Positions 54,946-63,339 of a stretch of DNA of 64,000 nucleotides are shown piece by piece. Positions within the stretch are counted from its first letter, which is position 1; each line of letters begins with the position of its first letter. The position numbers and the translations under genes were made by a program. Below the pieces are notes generated by a model that saw nothing but the letters and a program-made list of their open reading frames with translations, had not been told where the DNA came from and did not search any database. The DNA is from Pigmentiphaga sp. NML080357 (GTDB lineage Bacteria; Pseudomonadota; Gammaproteobacteria; Burkholderiales; Burkholderiaceae_B), in the NCBI RefSeq assembly GCF_002188465.1, contig NZ_NINW01000024.1, positions 186,001 through 250,000 on the forward strand. Reading direction: 5' to 3'.

Positions 54946-56157
54946 ATGATCAAGACGCCGGTTTATCTCGACTATTCCGCCACCACGCCGGTGGATCCGC
55001 GCGTGGTCGACGCCATGGTGCCCTGGTTGTACGAGCGCTTCGGCAACCCGGCATCGCGCAGCCACGCCTACGGCTGGGACGCCGAGAAGGCGGTGGAGAC
55101 CGCGCGCGAGCAAGTGGCTGCGCTGGTCAACGCCGATCCGCGCGAAATCGTCTGGACTTCGGGCGCGACCGAATCCGACAACCTGGCGATCAAGGGCGCC
55201 GCGCATTTCTATGCCGAGCGGGGCAAGCACATCATCACCGTCAAGACCGAGCACAAGGCGGTGCTGGATACCTGCCGCGAGCTCGAGCGCGAAGGTTTCG
55301 AGGTGACCTACCTCGACGTGCAGGAAAACGGCCTGCTCGACCTGGAGGCCTTCAAGGCGGCGATCCGTCCGGACACCATTCTTGCCTCGGTCATGTTCGT
55401 CAACAACGAGATCGGGGTGATCCAGGACATCGAGGCGCTGGGCGAGATCTGCCGCGAGAAGGGCGTGATCTTCCACGTCGACGCGGCGCAGGCCACGGGC
55501 AAGGTCGTCATCGACCTGGCCAGGCTCAAGGTCGATCTGATGTCGTTCTGCGCGCACAAGATGTGCGGGCCCAAGGGCATCGGCGCGCTGTACGTGCGGC
55601 GCAAGCCACGCGTGCGGATCGAGGCGCAGATGCACGGCGGCGGCCATGAGCGCGGCATGCGCTCGGGCACGCTGGCCACGCACCAGATCGTCGGCATGGG
55701 CGAGACCTTCCGCATCGCCAAGGAAGAAATGGCCACGGAAAACGAGCGCGTGCGCATGCTGCGCGACCGCCTGTGGGCCGGCCTGTCGACCATCGAAGAG
55801 GTCTATCTCAACGGCGACATGGAACGGCGCATCCCGCACAACCTGAACGTCAGCTTCAACTACGTGGAAGGCGAGTCGCTCATCATGGCGGTCAAGGAGC
55901 TGGCCGTCTCCAGCGGTTCCGCCTGCACCTCCGCCAGCCTGGAGCCCTCGTACGTGCTGCGCGCGCTGGGCCGCAGCGACGAGCTGGCGCACAGCTCCAT
56001 ACGCTTTACCCTCGGCCGTTTCACCACGGAAGAGGAAATCGACTTCACCGTCAAGCTGATCCGCAGCAAGGTCGACAAGCTGCGCGAAATGTCCCCGCTG
56101 TGGGAAATGGTCAAGGACGGCATCGACATCAACACGGTGCAGTGGGCTGCACACTGA
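54946..56157 (+). CDS. iscS: Cysteine desulfurase IscS
   Basis: About 403 residues. Takes sulfur from cysteine and passes it to IscU. PLP Lys K205 in [10 protein letters not shown] and persulfide Cys C327 in [16 protein letters not shown] are intact; [13 protein letters not shown] at the start and the IscU-docking C-terminus [17 protein letters not shown] end are as in E. coli. It starts 31 bases after the iscR stop. Confidence 0.97.
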   Translation: MIKTPVYLDYSATTPVDPRVVDAMVPWLYERFGNPASRSHAYGWDAEKAVETAREQVAALVNADPREIVWTSGATESDNLAIKGAAHFYAERGKHIITVKTEHKAVLDTCRELEREGFEVTYLDVQENGLLDLEAFKAAIRPDTILASVMFVNNEIGVIQDIEALGEICREKGVIFHVDAAQATGKVVIDLARLKVDLMSFCAHKMCGPKGIGALYVRRKPRVRIEAQMHGGGHERGMRSGTLATHQIVGMGETFRIAKEEMATENERVRMLRDRLWAGLSTIEEVYLNGDMERRIPHNLNVSFNYVEGESLIMAVKELAVSSGSACTSASLEPSYVLRALGRSDELAHSSIRFTLGRFTTEEEIDFTVKLIRSKVDKLREMSPLWEMVKDGIDINTVQWAAH

Positions 56158-56172
56158 ACCAGGAGAAGAAAC

Positions 56173-56559
56173 ATGGCCTATAGCGAAAAAGTCATCGATC
56201 ATTACGAAAACCCCCGCAACGTCGGTTCGTTCGACAAGGGCGACGATTCCGTCGGAACGGGCATGGTGGGCGCGCCGGCCTGTGGCGACGTCATGAAGCT
56301 GCAAATCAAGGTCAACGAGCAGGGCATCATCGAGGACGCCCGCTTCAAGACCTATGGCTGCGGCTCGGCCATTGCCTCGAGCTCGCTGGTGACCGAATGG
56401 GTCAAGGGCAAGACGCTCGACCAGGCGCTCGACATCCGCAACACGCACATCGCCCAGGAGCTGGCGCTGCCGCCGGTCAAGATCCACTGCTCGATCCTGG
56501 CCGAAGACGCCATCAAGGCGGCGGTGAACGACTATCGTGCCAAGCACGGCAACAGCTAA
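56173..56559 (+). CDS. iscU: Iron-sulfur scaffold protein IscU
   Basis: 128 residues. Assembles 2Fe-2S clusters with IscS and hands them on with HscA/HscB. Ligand residues C37, D39, C63, H105 and C106 are at the same numbers as in E. coli. The HscA recognition motif LPPVK is at 99-103. Follows iscS by 15 bases with AGGAGAAG as ribosome site. Confidence 0.98.
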   Translation: MAYSEKVIDHYENPRNVGSFDKGDDSVGTGMVGAPACGDVMKLQIKVNEQGIIEDARFKTYGCGSAIASSSLVTEWVKGKTLDQALDIRNTHIAQELALPPVKIHCSILAEDAIKAAVNDYRAKHGNS

Positions 56560-56568
56560 GAGGGAGCC

Positions 56569-56892
56569 ATGTCGGTAACGTTGACCGAACGCGCTGCACG
56601 CCACGTGAACCGCTATCTGGAAAAGCGCGGCAAGGGCATAGGCCTGCGCCTGGGCGTGCGTACCACCGGATGCTCGGGCCTGGCCTACAAGCTCGAGTAC
56701 GTGGACGAAGTCCAGCCCGAAGACCAGATCTTCGAGAGCCAGGGAGTGAAAGTGGTCGTCGATCCCAAGAGCCTGCCTTACCTGGCGGGCACGGAGCTCG
56801 ACTACGCGCGGGAAGGACTCAACGAAGGCTTCAAGTTCAACAACCCCAACGAAAAGGCGTCCTGCGGTTGCGGTGAGTCTTTCACCGTCTGA
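56569..56892 (+). CDS. iscA: Iron-sulfur carrier IscA
   Basis: 107 residues, A-type carrier. Ligand Cys C35, C99 and C101 are present ([13 protein letters not shown] and SCGCGESF). It shares one base between its stop and the hscB start (TGATG), so translation is linked. Acts as intermediate carrier or iron donor in the same pathway. Confidence 0.97.
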   Translation: MSVTLTERAARHVNRYLEKRGKGIGLRLGVRTTGCSGLAYKLEYVDEVQPEDQIFESQGVKVVVDPKSLPYLAGTELDYAREGLNEGFKFNNPNEKASCGCGESFTV

Positions 56893-57425
56893 TGCAACAC
56901 GAACCGGATCATTTCGAACTATTGGGCCTGAGTCCCGGTTTCGCCGTCGATCGCGACGCGCTGGACCGGGCCTGGCGCGAGGTCCAGGCCAAGGTGCATC
57001 CCGACCGTCACGCGGCCGGGTCGGCGCAAGAGCGGCGCGTGGCCATGCAATGGGCCTCGCGGGCCAACGAGGCCTACCGTACCTTGCGATCGCCGCTCGC
57101 CCGTGCCCGCTATCTGTGCGAACGCGCCGGCGTCGACCTGCAGGTCGAGACCAACACGGCCATGACGCCCGCCTTCCTGATGCAGCAGATGGAATGGCGC
57201 GAGGCGCTGGACGACGCCAGGACGGCGCGCGATTCAGCGGCCCTCGAGGCGTTGTCGGCCGAATTGGCCGCGGCGCGCCGCCGCATGATCGCCGAGGTCG
57301 GGGAACTGCTGGACCACAGGCATGACTACGCCGCTGCCGCCGTTCGCGTGCGGGAGTGGATGTTCATTGAAAAATTCTCCGAAGAGATCGACGCGGCCGT
57401 CGACGCTCTGGCGGAACAAGACTGA
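56892..57425 (+). CDS. hscB: Co-chaperone HscB
   Basis: 177 residues, J-protein that targets IscU to HscA and stimulates its ATPase. J-domain at about 1-75 with the essential HPD in KVHPDRHAAG near residue 37, then the C-terminal helical IscU-binding domain (MQQMEWREALDDARTARDSAA). Overlaps iscA by one base and is 14 bases before hscA. Confidence 0.95.
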   Translation: MQHEPDHFELLGLSPGFAVDRDALDRAWREVQAKVHPDRHAAGSAQERRVAMQWASRANEAYRTLRSPLARARYLCERAGVDLQVETNTAMTPAFLMQQMEWREALDDARTARDSAALEALSAELAAARRRMIAEVGELLDHRHDYAAAAVRVREWMFIEKFSEEIDAAVDALAEQD

Positions 57426-57439
57426 AACACTAGGAACGC

Positions 57440-59302
57440 ATGGCGCTTTTGCAGATAGCCGAACCCGGCATGTCCGAAGCCCCCCACCAGCGCCGTCTGG
57501 CGGTGGGTATCGATCTGGGCACGACCAACTCGCTGGTGGCCTCGGTACGCAGCGGGATGGCGGAAGTCCTGCGCGACGACGAGGGGCATGCCCTGTTGCC
57601 GTCGGCGGTGCGCTACCTGCCGGGCGGCGACGTCGTGATCGGCCGCAAGGCGCTGCAGGCGCAGGCCCAGGATCCGCACAATACGCTGGTGTCGGTCAAG
57701 CGTTTCATGGGGCGCGGCCTGGCCGACACGCAGAAGCTGCGCGTGCCTTACGAGTTCGTCGATGCGCCGGGCATGGTGCGGATCCGCACCGTGCAAGGCG
57801 AGAAGAGCCCGGTCGAGGTGTCGGCGCAGATCCTGGCCAAGCTGCGGCAGCTGGCCGAGGACGCCCTTGGCGACGACCTGGTGGGCGCGGTCATCACGGT
57901 ACCCGCCTATTTCGACGACGCCCAGCGGCAGGCCACCAAGGACGCGGCCAAGCTGGCGGGCCTGAACGTGCTGCGCCTGCTCAACGAACCCACGGCGGCG
58001 GCCATCGCCTATGGCCTGGACAACGCAGCCGAGGGCATCTACGCCGTCTATGACCTGGGCGGCGGCACTTTCGACGTATCCATCCTTCGGCTGTCCAAGG
58101 GTGTATTCGAAGTCATCGCTACCGGCGGCGACACGGCCCTGGGCGGCGACGACTTCGATGCCGCCATCGTGGCCTGGGTGGCGCACGACCAGAAGCTGGC
58201 CGGACTCGGGCCGGAGGACCAGCGGGCCTTGCTGGTGGCGGCGCGCCGGACGCGCGAGGCGTTGACCGACGCCCCAGAGGCCGAACTGGCGCTGACCTTG
58301 GCGAACGGCCGGGCGGTGGCGGTACGGCTGAGCCGCGAGCATTTCGAGACGCTGGCGCGGCCGCTGGTGGCCCGCACGCTGTCGAGCGCCCGGCGCGCGT
58401 TGCGCGATGCCGGCCTGGCGGCCGACGAGATCAAGGGCGTGGTCATGGTCGGCGGCGCGACGCGCATGCCCATCGTGCGGCGCATGGTGGCGGAGTTGTT
58501 CGGCACCGAGCCCTTGATCAACCTCGATCCGGACCAGGTGGTGGCGCTGGGCGCCGCCATGCAGGCCAACCTCTTGGCCGGAAACCGTACCGCCGACGAC
58601 GAATGGCTGCTGCTGGACGTCATCCCGCTGTCGCTGGGCCTGGAAACCATGGGAGGGCTGGTGGAACGCGTTATCGCGCGCAACAGCACCATTCCCGTCG
58701 CCCGGGCTCAGGATTTCACCACCTTCAAGGACGGCCAGACGGCCATGGCGATCCACGTGGTGCAAGGCGAGCGCGAGCTCGTGTCCGATTGCCGTTCGCT
58801 GGCGCGGTTCGAACTGCGCGGCATCCCGCCCATGGTGGCGGGAGCTGCGCGTATACGGGTCACGTTCCAGGTGGACGCCGACGGACTGCTGAGTGTCACC
58901 GCGCGTGAACAGAGCTCCGGCGTGGAGGCCTCGATCTCGGTCAAGCCCTCGTACGGATTGTCGGACGACGAAGTGGCGGCCATGCTGGCCGACGGCATGC
59001 GGAGTGCCGACACCGACATGCAGTTGCGGGCCTTGCGTGAACAACAGGTCGAGGCGCGGCGCCTGGTCGAGTCGGTCGAGGCGGCGCTGCAGGCCGATGC
59101 CGACCTGCTCGACGAGAACGAACTCGCGGCGATACGCGCCGAGCTCGAACGCACTTCGAGCGTGGCGAACGGGGAAGACAGCGACGCGGTGCGCGTCCAG
59201 GTCGAAGCCCTGGCCCGCGCCACGGAGGACTTCGCCGCCCGCCGGATGGACCGCAGCATACGCCGCGCCCTGTCGGGCCGCCGCGTCGACGAAATCGTGT
59301 AG
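57440..59302 (+). CDS. hscA: Chaperone HscA
   Basis: 620 residues, Hsp70 family specialised for IscU. The nucleotide-binding domain has [15 protein letters not shown] near residue 22, [20 protein letters not shown] and [13 protein letters not shown]; a substrate-binding beta-sandwich and lid follow to the C-terminus ([16 protein letters not shown]). An N-terminal extension of about 20 residues ([19 protein letters not shown]) is usual for HscA. AGGA lies before the ATG. Confidence 0.97.
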   Translation: MALLQIAEPGMSEAPHQRRLAVGIDLGTTNSLVASVRSGMAEVLRDDEGHALLPSAVRYLPGGDVVIGRKALQAQAQDPHNTLVSVKRFMGRGLADTQKLRVPYEFVDAPGMVRIRTVQGEKSPVEVSAQILAKLRQLAEDALGDDLVGAVITVPAYFDDAQRQATKDAAKLAGLNVLRLLNEPTAAAIAYGLDNAAEGIYAVYDLGGGTFDVSILRLSKGVFEVIATGGDTALGGDDFDAAIVAWVAHDQKLAGLGPEDQRALLVAARRTREALTDAPEAELALTLANGRAVAVRLSREHFETLARPLVARTLSSARRALRDAGLAADEIKGVVMVGGATRMPIVRRMVAELFGTEPLINLDPDQVVALGAAMQANLLAGNRTADDEWLLLDVIPLSLGLETMGGLVERVIARNSTIPVARAQDFTTFKDGQTAMAIHVVQGERELVSDCRSLARFELRGIPPMVAGAARIRVTFQVDADGLLSVTAREQSSGVEASISVKPSYGLSDDEVAAMLADGMRSADTDMQLRALREQQVEARRLVESVEAALQADADLLDENELAAIRAELERTSSVANGEDSDAVRVQVEALARATEDFAARRMDRSIRRALSGRRVDEIV

Positions 59303-59358
59303 GGGAGAGCGTCCTGTCCGTCAGGCGCTTCCCGTCGCATCACTATCAGGTTGTCATC

Positions 59359-59700
59359 ATGCCCAAACTCACGGTGCTTCCGCACCCAGAACTTTGTCCG
59401 GAAGGCACGGTCATCGAGGATGCCCCCACGGGCAAGTCCATTTGCCGGGTGCTGCTCGATCATGACATCGAGATCGAGCACGCCTGCGAGCTGTCGTGCG
59501 CGTGCACGACCTGCCACGTCATCGTGCGCGAGGGATTTTCTTCCCTGGAGTCCGCCAGCGACAACGAGGAAGACCTGCTCGACAAGGCATGGGGCCTGAC
59601 CTCGACGTCGCGGCTTTCGTGCCAGGCAGTGATCGAGGACTCCGACCTGACGATCGAGATCCCCAAATACACCATCAACCACGCCAGCGAAAACCACTGA
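59359..59700 (+). CDS. fdx: 2Fe-2S ferredoxin of the isc operon
   Basis: 113 residues, adrenodoxin-like. Cluster ligands C43, C49, C52 and C88 in EHACELSCACTTCHVIV and LSCQAVI. Supplies electrons for cluster assembly on IscU. It begins 56 bases after the hscA stop and is followed by iscX after 162 bases. Confidence 0.97.
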   Translation: MPKLTVLPHPELCPEGTVIEDAPTGKSICRVLLDHDIEIEHACELSCACTTCHVIVREGFSSLESASDNEEDLLDKAWGLTSTSRLSCQAVIEDSDLTIEIPKYTINHASENH

Positions 59701-59862
59701 AACGCGGGTGGGCCCATCCCGGTGGAGGATGGGCGCCCGCCCCGGTACACTGGAACGGTGGGGCGCCACCCGGCGGTGTACCCGTTCTTTCCCGGGACGC
59801 CCCTACGCTTTGCCGGCCCTTGTCCGGGGGCAGCAGCCCCGGCGCCGACGCGGAGAAACCAG

Positions 59863-60054
59863 ATGAAGTGGACGGACATCTACGAAATCGCCTCGGCCCT
59901 GGCCGACGCGCATCCCGATGTGGATCCGGCGCAGGTGAGGTTCACGGATTTGCACAACTGGGTGTTGGAACTTCCCGGGTTCGACGACGATCCGAAACGA
60001 TCCGGGGAGAAAATTCTCGAAGCCATACAAATGGCATGGATCGAGGAGGCCTAG
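59863..60054 (+). CDS. iscX: Iron-sulfur assembly protein IscX
   Basis: 63 residues, the usual size for IscX (YfhJ). Acidic, with family motif [22 protein letters not shown] at the start and [18 protein letters not shown]. Binds IscS and iron and tunes cluster assembly. It ends the isc operon. Confidence 0.94.
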   Translation: MKWTDIYEIASALADAHPDVDPAQVRFTDLHNWVLELPGFDDDPKRSGEKILEAIQMAWIEEA

Positions 60055-60141
60055 CGCCTCTAGGCGGCATCCTGGCCGCATAGGGGCGTCCGCGCTGCGG
60101 ACGGGCCGGTTCGACCATGCCGCCGGCCATGGCAAAGACGG

Positions 60142-61719
60142 ATGAGCATGGGTTTGAAGTTACCGCATCATTTCTCTATACGCGCGCGGCCCGTCCGGTT
60201 GGCCGCGCTGGTCGCGGCGCTGCTGGCCTTGGGAGGCTGCGCGCCTGCCGTCTCGCTGCACGAGCCTGAGTCCGCTTCGGCCGTGCCGCCCGGACCTCCG
60301 CCGCAGCCCGAGCCCACGCCTCCCGAACCCGAGCTGCCCTATACGCCGGTCGCCATCACCTACGCGGTTGGCGAGGCGGGCGCGGTTGCGGCGCCCACGA
60401 CGCCCGGCTGGAATCCCAATGCCGATTTCCCGGTGGATGGCCGCACGGGCGCGCAGGCGTACGGCCAGCCCGGGCCCATGCGGCAGTCGAGCTACGAGTT
60501 CGAGCAGAAGCTGGACGATACCTGGGTGGTCAAGCAGAGCGTGCGCTATGGCAAGCCCGAGAACCAGCCCGGGATGGACTGGATCACGGGTTCGCCCGTT
60601 TCGGGCCAGGATGCGCTCGGCCCCGGCCTGGGCACTTTCAACGTCGGTACGCAGGCGCAAGCCAACTTCACCACGGTCGGGCTGCGGCACAGCTTCAAGT
60701 TCGGCTTCGATTACCTCAAGTCGCGCGATCTCTACGAAAGCCGGATCGCGCCGTCTCCCTCGCTCGATATTTTCGATGCGGCCTATGGCACAACGATCGG
60801 CCAGCCCCGCATCGTGGCGCGTTCGTTCGCCGAGCAGAGCAAGCTCGGTTTCTTCGTCCAGGACCAGGTGCAGTACAAGAAGTGGACCTTGTCCATGGTA
60901 GGGCGGCGCGACCAGAATACCCACCGGACCATAGACCTGAACGCCGCGGACGACGGTACCGGCATCCAGCAGGACGACGTCTACAGCGGCCGCCTGGGCC
61001 TGCGCTACCAGTTCGACATCGGGTTGGCGCCCTACGTCAATTATTCGCAGAGCTACGCCCCGCGGACGGCCGCGGCGGCCTCCGCCGCGAGCCAGCAGTA
61101 CGAGACTGGCGTGCGCTACCAGCCGCCGGCGCTGGGACAGCTGGTGACCATCACCGCCTTCAACCAGATCCAGAACAATTCCCAGACCAGCGATGCCCAG
61201 GAGGGATGCGCCATCTCGGGTTGCAGCGCCTGGGCCGAACTGCGCATCCAGGGCGCCACGGTCGAAAGCCGCATGCAGCCATTGCAAGGCCTGAACCTGG
61301 TGGCTACCTATGCGGTGACCAGCTCGACCGTGGCCAGCGCCAGCGACGACGCCTACGCCACGATGCTCGCCAATCGCTATCCGGACGTGTCGGAACAACG
61401 CATTTCCCTGGGCGCCAAGTATGCCGTCACCCGCGGCAGCCTGGCGGGCTTGAGCCTGGACGGCAGGGTGGGGCGGGCGGGGGCCATCTACACCAGCTCG
61501 GCCCAGCCCGGGCTGGCCGTCTCCTATACGCTGGTGGACGCCGGCATCAACTACGACTTCGGCCACCTCAGCCCCAGCCTGAAGGGGCTGAAGCTGCGCG
61601 CAAGCGCCAACAACATGTTCGATAACGAGTACGCGTCGTACTGCTACACCGACAGCTGCACGGCAGGCGCCCGCCGCTCGGTCTCCGCGACCCTGAACTA
61701 TCAGGTTCCTTGGCCGTAG
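60142..61719 (+). CDS. Lipoprotein with a TonB-dependent-receptor-like beta-barrel, no plug domain
   Basis: About 525 residues. The N-terminus has a signal peptide with lipobox (LLALGGC-A, Cys at about residue 33), then a Pro-rich linker (PPGPPPQPEPTPPEPELP). The rest, from about residue 110 to the C-terminus, reads as TonB-receptor barrel strands: RQSSYEFEQKLDDTWVVKQS, FKFGFDYLKSRDLYE, YVNYSQSYAPR and the end NNMFDNEYASYCYTDSCTAG and SVSATLNYQVPW. No TonB box or plug (signature before the barrel) is seen, and about 415 barrel residues are fewer than a full receptor of 22 strands. It follows iscX by 87 bases. Confidence 0.75.
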   Translation: MSMGLKLPHHFSIRARPVRLAALVAALLALGGCAPAVSLHEPESASAVPPGPPPQPEPTPPEPELPYTPVAITYAVGEAGAVAAPTTPGWNPNADFPVDGRTGAQAYGQPGPMRQSSYEFEQKLDDTWVVKQSVRYGKPENQPGMDWITGSPVSGQDALGPGLGTFNVGTQAQANFTTVGLRHSFKFGFDYLKSRDLYESRIAPSPSLDIFDAAYGTTIGQPRIVARSFAEQSKLGFFVQDQVQYKKWTLSMVGRRDQNTHRTIDLNAADDGTGIQQDDVYSGRLGLRYQFDIGLAPYVNYSQSYAPRTAAAASAASQQYETGVRYQPPALGQLVTITAFNQIQNNSQTSDAQEGCAISGCSAWAELRIQGATVESRMQPLQGLNLVATYAVTSSTVASASDDAYATMLANRYPDVSEQRISLGAKYAVTRGSLAGLSLDGRVGRAGAIYTSSAQPGLAVSYTLVDAGINYDFGHLSPSLKGLKLRASANNMFDNEYASYCYTDSCTAGARRSVSATLNYQVPWP

Positions 61720-61800
61720 GGGGAAGCTCACCCCCTAGTGCTTCGCGCTCCCCCTCAAGGGGGCGGCGCTGGCGGACCGGCAAAGCCGGATCCGCGGCGC
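61717..61800. repeat. GC-rich palindromic repeat (copy R3) after the barrel lipoprotein
   Basis: TAGGGGG (starting at the stop codon, 61717-61723) pairs with CCCCCTA; then CCCCC-TCAA-GGGGG (61750-61763); then CCGGC-AAA-GCCGG within GGCGC...GCGCC. The order is like copy R1 with an extra arm. Confidence 0.75.
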
Positions 61801-61901
61801 CCTGGGTCTAGCGAGGGTTTCTCAAATTGCCACGCCGCTGCTACCGCTGGCACCCAGCGAAGCACAAGTGCCCCAACCCAAGAAAGCGGCCCCGGACCCA
61901 G

Positions 61902-61975
61902 GATGCGGTGGATCCGGCTCCGCCGGTCCACCCGCATCGCCCCCTGGGGGGCGCGCGTAAGCGCGTAGGGGGGGG
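61902..61975. repeat. GC-rich palindromic repeat (copy R4) after the MarR gene
   Basis: A long hairpin starts with GATGCGG and ends with CCGCATC around CCGGC-TCC-GCCGG; then GCCCCC-T-GGGGGGC and GCGCG-TAA-GCGCG arms and a run of eight G next to the MarR stop. Together with R3 it forms an inverted pair of the same kind of element. Confidence 0.7.
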
Positions 61976-62461
61976 CTATCTTTTAGACACTTTGCGTAGC
62001 AGCCTGAGCAGTTCGCGCCGTTCGGTCTCGGTCAGCATGGAAGTCGCTTCCCGTTCGAGTTCGGTCACCGTTATTTCAGCCTGGCGGTAGAGGCGTTCGC
62101 CGGCGGCGGTAAGGCGCAAGACTTGCGTGCGCTGGTCGGCTGCATGCCGTTCACGCCGGATCAGCCCGCGCTCGAGCAGGCGGCCGAGGACCGTCGCCAT
62201 GTTGGGGGGAGAGACGTTGATCGCGTCGGCCAGGCGCTTCTGGCTGATGCCGGGATTGGCGTCCAGCAGCGAAAGGACCGCGAATTCGGCCTGGCGAAGA
62301 TCGTAGGCCTCCATGCGCTCGGTGAAGTAGGGACGAATGCTGGACGAGGCCAGCCGTGCGCTGTGGCCGACCAGGCCGAGCAGGAAGGTCTGGTCGAGCG
62401 CTTCGGACGGCCCGTCGGCGTCCGGTCCTGCGGCATGGGGAGCCGGAGGTGCGGGTTTCAT
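61976..62461 (-). CDS. MarR family transcriptional regulator
   Basis: About 161 residues from the ATG at 62461, which overlaps the amidohydrolase stop (TGATG). MarR winged-helix core: AEFAVLSLLDANPGISQKRL, VSPPNMATVLGRLLERGL and the wing AADQRTQVLRLT near residue 110. It is the last gene of a minus-strand unit with the amidohydrolase and acetoacetyl-CoA synthetase, and probably regulates them. Confidence 0.9.
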   Translation of the reverse strand: MKPAPPAPHAAGPDADGPSEALDQTFLLGLVGHSARLASSSIRPYFTERMEAYDLRQAEFAVLSLLDANPGISQKRLADAINVSPPNMATVLGRLLERGLIRRERHAADQRTQVLRLTAAGERLYRQAEITVTELEREATSMLTETERRELLRLLRKVSKR

Positions 62462-63324
62462 CACGCAAAGCCCAGCAGCTTGGCGGCGTTGTCCTTCAGG
62501 ATCAGGGGATGGACCTCGGGCCGGAAACCCGCGGTTTCGAAATCCTGCATCCACCTTTCGGGCGTGATCAGGGGGAAATCCGAGCCGAACAGCATCTTGT
62601 GCTTGAGCTGCGTGTTGGCGTAGTGCACCAGCTCCTTGGGGAAATACTTGGGGGACCAGCCTGACAGGTCGATGTAGACATTGGGCTTGTGCAGGCAGAC
62701 GGACAGCGCCTCGTCCTGCCACGGCCACGAAGGGTGGGCAATGATGATCTTCATGTCGGGGAAGTCAGCCGCCACGTCGTCCAGGTGGATGGGGTTGGAG
62801 TACTTCAGCTTGAGTCCGCCGCCGCCGCGCATGCCGGTGCCTATGCCCGAGTGGCCGCTATGGAATATGGCGGGCAGGCCGGCCTCGGCGATTACTTCGT
62901 ACAGCGGATAGGCCAGTTCGTCGTTCGGAAAGAAACCCTGAACGGTCGGGTGGAACTTGAAGCCCGCGACCTTGTAGTCCTCGATCAGCCGGCGCGCCTC
63001 GCGCACGCCCATCTTGCCCTTGTGCGGGTCGATGCTGGCGAAGGCCAGCATCATGTCGCTGTTCTCCATCGCCGCCTCGGCGATTTCCTCGTTGGGGATG
63101 CGCCGACGGCCCATGTTGGCCTCGGCATCTACGGTGAACATGACCAGGCCGATGCGTTTCTCGCGATAGCGCGCGACGGTCTCGGGTATGGTCGGGCGGT
63201 GCGTGAACTTGAAGTACTTCTCGGCTGCCTCGTCGAACTCCTTGCCGAACGCGTCGGGCGCGCAGCGGCACGAGACTTCGGCGTGGACGTGGATGTCGAT
63301 GGCGATGAGATCGTCGATTTTCAT
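62461..63324 (-). CDS. Amidohydrolase family protein (amidohydrolase 2, decarboxylase-like)
   Basis: About 287 residues, TIM-barrel amidohydrolase 2. Metal-site residues: HVH in AIDIHVHAEVSC near residue 12, the His of FKFHPTVQGF, H in IFHSGHSG and the Asp of LFGSDFPLI near residue 250. This group includes aminocarboxymuconate and gamma-resorcylate decarboxylases and hydrolases of oxo-acids. The adjacent acetoacetyl-CoA synthetase and MarR suggest a degradation pathway ending in acetoacetate or a related oxoacid. Reaction unresolved. Confidence 0.88.
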   Translation of the reverse strand: MKIDDLIAIDIHVHAEVSCRCAPDAFGKEFDEAAEKYFKFTHRPTIPETVARYREKRIGLVMFTVDAEANMGRRRIPNEEIAEAAMENSDMMLAFASIDPHKGKMGVREARRLIEDYKVAGFKFHPTVQGFFPNDELAYPLYEVIAEAGLPAIFHSGHSGIGTGMRGGGGLKLKYSNPIHLDDVAADFPDMKIIIAHPSWPWQDEALSVCLHKPNVYIDLSGWSPKYFPKELVHYANTQLKHKMLFGSDFPLITPERWMQDFETAGFRPEVHPLILKDNAAKLLGFA

Positions 63325-63339
63325 GTAAGGCTCCTCGTG

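Noticed and set aside
54763..56604. Long minus-strand open frame opposite iscS and iscU
   Set aside because: Same kind of antisense shadow; the opposite strand encodes complete IscS and IscU.
57326..59044. Minus-strand open frame opposite hscA
   Set aside because: Shadow frame with no recognisable protein; hscA is intact.
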